Below, in pieces: positions 56,585 through 64,000 of a stretch of 64,000 bases of DNA. The position numbers were made by a program, and so were the translations under genes. The first letter of the stretch is position 1, and every line of letters begins with the position of its first letter. The stretch covers positions 124,001 through 188,000 of the forward strand of contig OX637635.1 of assembly GCA_951802195.1 (NCBI GenBank), read 5' to 3'. This DNA is from Tausonia pullulans (Eukaryota; Basidiomycota; Tremellomycetes; Cystofilobasidiales; Mrakiaceae). The notes under the pieces were generated by a model. The model was not told the DNA's origin. It saw only the letters and a list, made by a program, of their open reading frames with translations, and ran no database searches.

Positions 56585-58778
56585 ATGCGTTTGACGAGCG
56601 TCCTTCGCCGAGTCTCTGCCAACCACATCTTGGCCCCTGCGCCTACACCCCCTCAGAAGAACCTCCCGATGGAAGCCGCCTCCAACTTCTACTCCGGTGG
56701 TGAGTCCCACGCTAGCCCAGCGCAGCCCATCATCGTTGTGACCGTCCCCCCTCTGCGATCCCTCCCCTTCGGCACGCTGCTGTGCTGACTGGACGTATGC
56801 CTCTCCAGCTCCGCCCCTGAACCGCCTCTCCTTCCACCGACACAATTCCTCCCTGCTCGGCCAGCATCTCTGCCACCCTCTGACCAAGTTCGTCGTCCTG
56901 AAAGCCGGCGAACCCCTCGTCAACGCCTCGGACCGACAGCTCGCCTTCCTCGGCTGGACTGACAACCGCGGAGAAGGTGTCCTCAAGCTTCTCGGAGGCA
57001 AGAAGGAGGGCCCGTGGTTCAAGGAGGATGGGGGAGGGAAGGAGAGGCACCTGCAGGGGGCGAGGGTCGATGGAAGGGTGCCGTTGGTGTTCCTGGGGAT
57101 CGACGAGAGGGGAGTCACGGAGCAGGTGAGTTCGCGCGCCCGTGCACAGGATCGCTCTGCTTCTCCTCAGAGGGGAAGAGGCATATAGGGTCTATGCAGC
57201 TTATGAGAAGCATGGCAGGCAAGGGGCATGTGGGCTAGGCGATCCGTCCTCTTCCGTCGTCGTCGTCCTGTCTCCCAGCCTGCCTGACGTCAGAGCACGC
57301 GCTTCCCTCCCGCATACGTCCCATCCTATTCGCCAATCGCTGACTTCATCCCCCATCCCAGGGCAAGACCCTCCTTGTTAAAGACCCTTCCCCTCATCTG
57401 AACGAAACCTCCCCACCCGTCTTCGCCCTCGACGCCGCCTCCCTCGACGCTCAGGACCTCGCCCTCCTCACCGGCGGCAACGACGAGCGCGTGTTTGCCG
57501 AGCCCAGGGGCGCGGCGAACGGGTGGCCGTATTGGGAGGCGGGAGTGTTTGCGGAAGCCAAGTCGTTGGTTGACTGGAACGCGAGGAACAAGGTGCGTAC
57601 AGGCGTAGTTCTGTCTTTCTCCTGAAAGCCGAAAGGAGGCTGATGGTGGTATGTTGCATTCAGTTCTGCGCTGGTTGTGGATCGAAAGTGGTGAGAGCGT
57701 GCACACGTTCCATTCGTCCTTGCTGCCGCGATATAGCTCACCCCGCCTCTCTAGTACTCCCTCTGGGGAGGCTGGAAGCTCTCGTGCTCGTCTGCGCTCG
57801 CCGAGGGTGGCTCCGACTGCCCCTCGCAGAAGGGTCTCCACAACTACGCGTACCCACGGACTGACCCCGTCATCAGTGGGTCGCCCTGCCGCTCTTTTTT
57901 TCCTATAAAGCCCACGCTGACTCGACTGGCTCAGTCATGGGCATCGTCTCGCTCGACGGGGAGAGCCTTCTTCTTGGAAGGCAGAAAGCTTGGCCGAAGG
58001 GAATGTACAGTTGTCTCGCCGGTGAGTGTGGACGGTTCGCCCTTTCTCTTGGGCGCCTCTGACTCCCTTCCAGGTTTTTTGGAGCCCGGAGAGAGCCTGG
58101 AGGACTCTGTCAGACGCGAGGTGTATGAGGAGGCGGGAGTTGTCGTCCAGGAGGTCATCTACCACTCGTCCCAGCCTTGGCCGTACCCGAGCAACCTCAT
58201 GTGCGCATCGCGAACTCTCTCTCGTCTCCTCCTTCCTATGGGTACTCAAAGTTTGTCTTTACAGGATCGGATGCTTCGGTCGCGCCGACCCCAACCAGTC
58301 GATCCGCCTGGATCTCGATAACGAGCTTGAGGGTGCATCTCCCCATCACTCCTTCCCTCTCTTCACCACTTATCCTCGTCTAACTTGCCACTCATTGACC
58401 TCCCTCAGACGCCCGCTGGTTCACCCGCGCCGAACTTCTCACGGTCCTCGCCGACCCGAATGGGACGGTCATCCGTACAGAGGAGCAGAAGTATTTCAAC
58501 GTCCGTCGCAGCTCTTCCTTCTCTCTCCCAAGTTCTCCTTCCTCCCTTCCCTCTCAGCCCGCCTGAGTTTTTTTTCTTTGTTTCTTTCTTTTTTCTTTCA
58601 ACAGCCCGATATCCCTAAGGATGAGGATCGCACCCGCGTCCCTGAGGTGAAGAAGACGTACCGCCTGCCGCCGACGACGGCCATCGCCGGAGTGCTGTGC
58701 CGCGGATGGGCGGAGGGGACGGTCGTGGCGTTAGGTGGAAAGCCGAAACCGAAGCCGAAGGACATGGCGAACCTTTAG
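56585..58778 (+). CDS. NPY1: NADH pyrophosphatase (Nudix hydrolase, NPY1/NUDT12 type)
   Basis: Ten exons (56585-56699, 56809-57125, 57362-57592, 57664-57690, 57755-57875, 57935-58021, 58074-58200, 58265-58332, 58409-58500, 58605-58778) join to 452 residues. The enzyme splits NADH and related dinucleotides (and removes NAD caps from RNA in some homologues), often in peroxisomes. The N-terminal domain has NRLSFHR and FVVLKAGEPLVN. The zinc ribbon is FCAGCGSK with two later cysteines in LSCSS and SDCPS. The SQKGLHNYAYPRTDPV-type stretch identifies the NADH-specific subfamily. The Nudix box starts at Gly300 (GFLEPGESLEDS, then REVYEEAGV), and QPWPYPSNLMIGC follows. The 3' end reads TTAIAGVLCRGWAEG. 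No clear C-terminal SKL-type peroxisomal signal is seen (it ends DMANL). The ATG at 56585 gives a 28-residue leader that could be a targeting peptide; the ATG at 56669 is an alternative. Confidence 0.93.
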
Positions 58779-58961
58779 AGAGAAGGATGGGTCCACTGTA
58801 GAAATGATGATACTCGGAGGATGGTTTAGCAGGAAAGCGATCTTCACTTCCGGGGCTCGCTCCTTCGCTGAGAGACGCCGCGCGAGATCTTTCTTTCTCC
58901 TTGATCTTCAATCCAAGGATCGATCCATCCAAAGGGAAAAAGACAGGCGTACAAACTCGCT

Positions 58962-58976
58962 CCCCCCCCCCCCCCC
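58962..58976. repeat. Poly-C tract
   Basis: A 15-nt C run lies in the short gap between the convergent NPY1 and unknown minus-strand genes. It is probably non-functional; it may also be a sequencing-length uncertainty. Confidence 0.8.
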
Positions 58977-59051
58977 GCGCCCTGCATCAATCATCCGTCC
59001 GTCGAGGGTTTTTCTCCCTCCTCCACTTTCCATCCCCCAAACCTCCATCCC

Positions 59052-60773
59052 TCACGCTCCCCCCTCACCGCCACCACCAACCGTCACCCCTGCTGACTGC
59101 ACTGGCACCGGCGTCCCCATCGTCGGCGTTGGCGTTTCTGACCCCGGCGCCGTCGACACCGCCGAAGGAGGCATCGCCGCGTTGCCACCGCCATGGCTGT
59201 TGATGAAGCCAGGCTGAGGCGTCGCCTCCGCCGTCGTCGTCGACGGAGAAGTCGAAGAGGACGACGAAAAAGGGCCGAGGCCTTGCGCTAGTGGATGAGT
59301 GGTGTGTGAGAAGGAGGAGAGGCCGGGGGTTGCTAACGATGAGGGTCCGGCGCTTGGCTGGAAGGCGGAGGAAGGGTTGGGGGTCGGCTGCGATGAGGAA
59401 GGAGGGAAGGCGGCAGCGCGCTTCTCGAGGAGGTACGTCTCCAGGGCAGATTCTTGCTCTGCAACAACAACGAAAAAGAAAAAGAAAAAAAGACCCGTCC
59501 AAGGGATCCGTCAGCACCAGCGCGTGTTGGAAACCGAAAGGAGCGCAAACGACGACCCACCTCCCATCCACCCTCCAACAGTCCACGTCCCCCCGACCCC
59601 TTTGATTGGTCTTCTTCCCCACCCCCACCTGCGTGCGCGAGGCGTCTTCGGCAGGAACGGGTCCGGTTGGACAAGTGAGGTATTGAACCTCAGGGGTGGG
59701 GCGGCGAAGCGCGAGTGGGCGTATTGCTGGTTCTGGGAGACGCCACTGCCGGAGGCTGAGATGGACGTGTTTGAGAGTCAGCGCGTGGAGAAACCCAAGC
59801 GAGCAAGGGGGAAACAACTCACCGACGCCATCCCCACCAGCACCCGGAGCCGGCGATCCCATCCCACCAGCCCCTCCCGCAGCTGGCCCAGGACTCGCCA
59901 CACTCGAAGACGCCATCCTCGCCCCTCCATGCGGGTACGGCGACGCCCTTGCACTGCTAGCGCTTGGTCCTGCTACAGAAGAAGGCCCGGCAGCGGCAAC
60001 GGCAGCGGCTGCAGCATGTGCGGCTGAGCCAGGCACCGGCTCCATCTTCCCGTTCGCGCCCTTCTTGAGACCCTTGCGCCAGCTACAATTTCCGTAGCGT
60101 GAGTCAGCAGACGTCACTTGCGGAGAAAGTACATGAGCAACAAGAGAGCGACGCACTTCTTTCCCGGCCCCTGCACGCCCGCCTGCTTCCGCCACCTTCG
60201 CTTTTGTTCCGTGAGGGCGCGACCTGTGAGACCCTCAGTGATGTGCGGTGGGGGCTCGACCCAATCGAACTGTGGAGCTGAAGCTGCTGGAGGAGCGACG
60301 ATGATGGTCGCCTGTTGTGGGGGAGGGGGAGGTTGGCCGGCAGTGGTGATGTGCGAGAAGTACGCGCCGGCCGCGTGAGGCACATCCGACTCAACCTCCG
60401 ATGGCGGGGCTGGAGAAGGATGGGTCGATGTGCTACTCGGTGAGACGGCACCTCCTCCAGCTTCTACCGCCGGCAGGTTGAGCAGCTTGGAGAAGGACGA
60501 GGGGTACGGCGCAGACGGGGACGCCGACGCATGTTGGGGCGGCGAAAGAAGATCGGCCTCGAGCGAAGCGGCAACGGCGGCGTCAGGTGCCTGAACCTGA
60601 GCCTGAACCTGGACCTGAGCAGGAGCGAGGATGGGCGTCGTGGCCTCAGTGGAAACATCGGCAGCTGCAGAAGCGGACCCGGTTGCGGACGGGCGAGCAG
60701 CCGGTGGGGACGTCGGCGGCGAGGGCGTGAACGAGAGATTGCGGGCCCGTTTCTTGGGCGTCACGGACGACAT
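59052..60773 (-). CDS. Proline/serine/alanine-rich protein of unknown function
   Basis: The ATG at 60773 opens MSSVTPKKRARNLSF followed by a long Pro/Ala/Ser/Gln-rich region (exon 60157-60773). The best-conserved-looking part is basic and split by the first intron: HITEGLTGRALTEQKRRW and RKQAGVQGPGKK join to NWRKGLKKGANGKMEP in exon 59823-60082. Low complexity follows, with NQQYAHSRFAAPP in a middle exon near 59660-59740. A last exon has ESALETYLLEKRAAAF and a Ser/Thr/Pro tail ending GVTVGGGGEGG, stop at 59052. The phase across the third intron could not be made to agree, so the 3' exon joins are uncertain. The KKRAR start and the basic block suggest a nuclear protein. I do not recognise the family. 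Confidence 0.6.
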
Positions 60774-61160
60774 GGAGGTCCGTTGGGGCAAAAGCGAGGC
60801 GGGCGGGGAGGAGAGAGAGGTGAGGTTCGAGGGAACACGAAGCTGGAGACGGGAGCAGACGTGCGCGTTTAAGAAACAGACAGAGAGTGAGAGAGAGTAG
60901 TGTGAGTAGGCAAGACAGAGGAGCGTGATGATATCAGCTAAACTGAAGATGAGGCCGACCTTGACGCGTGTGGGAGCAGCTGTCGGAGTCTTTGGGTCCA
61001 TGGAGGTTAAGTGCAATAGCATGGCATGGGGTGATGGGTGGAGACGAGCAGCCAGCTCCCGGAACCGGCCCTCAAGAACAAGTGGGCACCACCCACGCGT
61101 CGCGATCTCGAAGGCCGCGACGCGTCCTGCTTCCCAACTCACATCGTGCCCCCGGCTAGC
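60774..61160. promoter_or_regulatory. Divergent promoter of two unknown genes
   Basis: This 387-nt gap separates two start codons facing away from each other. A GAGAGTGAGAGAGAG-type purine stretch lies at about 60880-60898. No TATA box or other gene is seen. Confidence 0.45.
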
Positions 61161-62870
61161 ATGACCGGCAGTGATGATCTCCCCTTCGAGATGCCCTCGG
61201 TCTGGAAGAACCTCATCATGGCCTCCCTCGACGAGGGCAACGTCGAGACCGGTCTTGAGACGTGGGAGTCCTTCCTCTCGCCGGCTTATACCCCGCCCGG
61301 CTCGCTCCTCCTCATCCTCTTCCACATTGTCCTCTCTTCCTCCGCCAGCACCAACGGCCCCTCGGCCAACGCTTCCTCCTCCTCGGACACAGCTTTCATG
61401 CAAGCCAATAAGGCCACTTCATTCTCTCGCCGGCCCCAGCAAGCGCCGGCCGCCTCCCGCGCTCTCCGGAAGCACGCCCCGCGGTCCCTCGCCCTCCTCT
61501 ACACACTCATCGGCATCCACCCTGCCCGAGCCCTTGCTCGCGCCCTCCCGCCCCCGCCGCCAGATGACCACGAGGACCCGAATCGACGTCCGCATCGCGA
61601 GGATGAGAGCGAGCTCGCTGAGCTCGAGCGGGCTGCGCGCGGCCTTCTCCGCTGGCGCGACTTTTGGGAGGGTGGACTCGAAGAGGAACAGGTCCCCGGT
61701 GCGGCGGACGGGTGGTGGAGTCTGCTGAGGTGGGCAATCGAAGTGTGGGAGAGGGATCTAGATGAGGTAGAGGAGCTTGAGCTCAGCCAGCCGCCGACGG
61801 ACGAGGGTAAGTTCGTTCATTGGCGCGGATGGCTAGGTGGCACGACGAGACCTCTACCCCTGACTCTTCATGTCTTTCCCAGGCATCCCTTCCACCCGCC
61901 TCCCTATATTTCTTACTCAGCTCCCTCGCCCACGCGCCTCGGAAGACCCCCGAAAACCCCGAACGGACCTCTCTCGTCCTCTTGCCCTCATCTTCGCCGC
62001 TTACTCTCGGGACCCATCGCTCGTCCGGCTGATTGAGAAGGAGAAGAACGACGCCGATGGGCTCTATGAGGATGAGGAGGAGACGCTGAGTTTGTCCGTT
62101 GAGGCTCCTGCGACAGGCGAAGAGGAGGCGCGTTGGGAAGAGCGGCGGAGGAGTGTGGCGAGGCTGATGAGCATCGTGCGTGCATTTATTGTACTGTCCC
62201 CTCTGTACCCCCTCATTGACATCACCCAACTCCCCAGCTCATCCGCCTCGCAACTCCCAAAGAACCCTCTCAGCTCTTTCCACTCGACTCCCCGTCCAAG
62301 CGGCGCAGAGGTTACCCTTCCCCTCTGGTTGAGCTCACATCTCTCGTCGCCGAAACTTACCCGCACTTGCAAAACCTCCCGCCCGCCTCCCTCCTCGCGT
62401 TCGTCTCCTCTCTGCCCGAGAGCACCCCCTCGGGACCACTCAACGCTCTTCTCCTCGCAACCATCACGAGTTTCCCGTCGAAGCAGTATCCGACGCTTCA
62501 GGCGGTCTCGCAGGACGTCTTCGCCTCTGCACCACCACGCGCATCGTCGTCTCCTTCGAAACTCAAGCCCACTCCGCTCCGGCGCGCCCTCCTCGTTGTC
62601 CTCCTCGCTCGAAGGCTCGGTGTCGGCGTCAACGACGGGAAGGGGGCGGGTGCCTCCTCGGAGAAAGGCAGCCCAGGTATGCAGCTCCGCCGATGGCTCC
62701 GTAGGTTCCGAAATGGGCGGGAGGGGCCTGGATGGGCGACATTGGAGGCCACGGTGAGGGCGCTAGCGGAGGGGAGTGGGAGGGCGAAGGAGGTCATTTG
62801 TGCGCCTGAGGGAGAGATGGAAGACGATGATGGTGAGAACAACGATGATGTGGGGGTAGTGTGGTGGTAA
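61161..62870 (+). CDS. Helical protein of unknown function
   Basis: Three exons (61161-61806, 61883-62175, 62238-62870) join to 523 residues with both introns in phase. The protein starts MTGSDDLPFEMPSVWKN and looks mainly alpha-helical, with regularly spaced Leu/Trp-rich segments: LIMASLDEGNVETGLETW, LLLILFHIVLSSS, LARALP, GLLRWRDFWEGGLEE, WWSLLRWAIEVWERDLDEVEEL, LALIFAAYSRDPSLVRLI, LVELTSLVAETYPHLQNL and RALLVVLLARRLG. The end is acidic (EMEDDDGENNDD, then VVWW). There is no signal peptide, and the hydrophobic segments are too short or amphipathic to be sure of membrane passage. I recognise no family; the Leu/Trp spacing would suit a helical-repeat scaffold. Confidence 0.72.
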
Positions 62871-63000
62871 ATCAATTGCCTTTCTGTCTTTTATACGCTC
62901 TCTTCTCTCTTTTTCTTTCAAACCAGCCAAACACCCAATCAAACTAGAAGCATCCCATCAATCGTTCCTTCACTCAAACACCCATCTCCATCCCCACTTC

Positions 63001-64000
63001 CTAAGGCTTCTCCGAAGCCTCCGCCTCGGCAGTGACGAGCGAACCCCTGAACTTTTGGTCCTCCGACTTGGCCGTCAGCGCGCTCTGGAACGACGCACTT
63101 GTCTCCGTCTTGGTCACCTCGCGGAGCGCCATCGTCGCGTACGCAGCGGTGCCGAGCTTGAGCTTGATCTGCGGTCGTTCGTAGCATGGTCAGCGAAGAA
63201 TGACAGAGAGTAGAGTGAGAGTGCGCAAGGACGCACTTGAAGCGCAAGGAACTTGGCGTCCGGCCCCGCGTCCGCAGCCGTTGGGGGCGGGTCCATCTTG
63301 AGGAGCTTGTCCTCGTCGGCCTGAGCGAGCGAGACGTCTGGGTCGGTGTAAGGAATGCGGGACCACGAGAGGTCCGAAGGGAGGTTGAGGATCTTGCGGT
63401 ACGATCCAGCGAGGTGGTAATCCCTTGTGATTCAAAGAGCGAGCGTCAGTGGGAAAGGGAAGAAAAAGACAAATGGGGGGGGGGGGGGAGCTGGCGACTC
63501 ACTTCTGCCGCCTCCAGCAATCGCTCGCATCAAGTCCATCGGCCTTCAAGATCTCGACGAACATCTCGCGCAGTCGTCCACCGGGCAGGTCGACCTCGAA
63601 CCCAGGGAGGGGCATGACAACGTCGAAGATGGTGTACTCGTGGAGGTTGGCCTCAGTGAGGGTGATGGGCTTGACGGATCGCGTCGTCTTCCACTTGCGG
63701 CCACCGGACTTCTTCTCCTCGGGCTTGGGAGCGGCATCGACGGGGGTAGGGGCGGGGGAGGCAGTAGCAGAGATGTCGGCAGACGGGGCAGCGGAGGCGT
63801 CGGCGGACGGGGCGGCAGAGGCGTCGGCTTGAGAGTTGATAGAGGTCAGTCTTGACGCGCAGAAACAGGCCTCAGTCACTCATCGCTCACCAGAAGCAAC
63901 CACTGCCTCCGACATCTCCGCATCCTCAGCAACCGCCTCCTCGGCGGGCTTCTCCTTGGGCATGACGAGGTCTCCGACGACGGGCTTCTCGGCGCCAAAC
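63001..64000 (-). CDS. PUS7: TruD-family pseudouridine synthase Pus7, C-terminal part
   Basis: The gene runs off the right edge of the window, so only its C-terminal portion is present. Visible segments on the minus strand are RKWKTTRSVKPITL, FDVVMPLPGFEVDLPG, REMFVEILKADGLDAS, DYHLAGSYRKILNLPSDL, WSRIPYTDPDVSLAQAD, KFLALQIKLKLGTAAYATMALREV and TKTETS. This order (PLPGF...LPG, YR-I, ATMA-REV-K) is the C-terminal end of Pus7, which converts uridine to pseudouridine in tRNA, U2 snRNA and mRNA. The stop is at 63001 after EASEKP. An Ala/Ser/Asp-rich insert (SADASAAPSADI and similar repeats near 63760-63830) lies between conserved blocks. A G run of about 14 nt sits in the intron near 63475-63488. 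Confidence 0.88.

Noticed and set aside
1-64000. tRNA, rRNA, CRISPR, transposon or virus-derived elements
   Set aside because: I saw no B-box-like tRNA core, no repeat-spacer array, no transposase or reverse transcriptase motifs and no long terminal or inverted repeats.

Overview
The window is nuclear DNA of a fungus, most likely a basidiomycete yeast of the Microbotryomycetes type (Rhodotorula or Sporobolomyces relatives). This placement is inferred from gene structure and gene content. Base composition is GC-rich. Nearly every gene is cut by many short introns, mostly about 50 to 110 nt, with GTRNGT donors, frequent CTGAC or CTAAC branch sites and YAG acceptors. The set of single-copy eukaryotic housekeeping genes is typical of fungi. 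I see no rRNA, tRNA, CRISPR array or intact mobile element.

Layout from left to right: OCT1 mitochondrial intermediate peptidase (+) converges on a gamma-glutamyltranspeptidase-like gene (-). That gene is divergent from an isochorismatase-fold hydrolase (+). Next come a large serine-rich protein of unknown function (+), a gene-poor tract (12.4 to 16.9 kb) holding a decayed pectin methylesterase gene (-), an NAD(P)-binding epimerase-like protein (+), an RTC3/SBDS-like small protein (+), and a PIN-like auxin-efflux-carrier family transporter (+) converging on cactin (-). Cactin shares a divergent promoter with PCF11 (+). After an unresolved coding-like stretch (30.7 to 31.4 kb) come SPT4, EMG1/NEP1 and PSO2/SNM1, all on +. 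A Zn2Cys6 transcription factor (+) is followed by two small secreted-protein genes (+), one encoding a 56-residue cysteine-rich preproprotein. An IML2/TTC39-family gene (-) is divergent from S-adenosylmethionine decarboxylase SPE2 (+), followed by a NADH-pyrophosphatase Nudix gene (+). Two divergent genes of unknown function come next, and the window ends inside PUS7 (-).

The recognisable genes serve basic cell functions: mitochondrial protein processing, transcription elongation (SPT4), splicing (cactin), mRNA 3'-end formation (PCF11), rRNA and tRNA/mRNA modification (EMG1, PUS7), interstrand crosslink repair (PSO2), polyamine synthesis (SPE2) and nucleotide hygiene (NPY1). They do not form an operon or an obvious pathway cluster. 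The accessory parts are the pectinesterase fossil, the stretch 46.9 to 49.2 kb with the two secreted proteins beside a transcription factor, and two short orphan coding-like stretches. For most genes I placed exon joins by eye and checked that the summed exon lengths keep one open frame. Where that failed or was not done, the entry says so.
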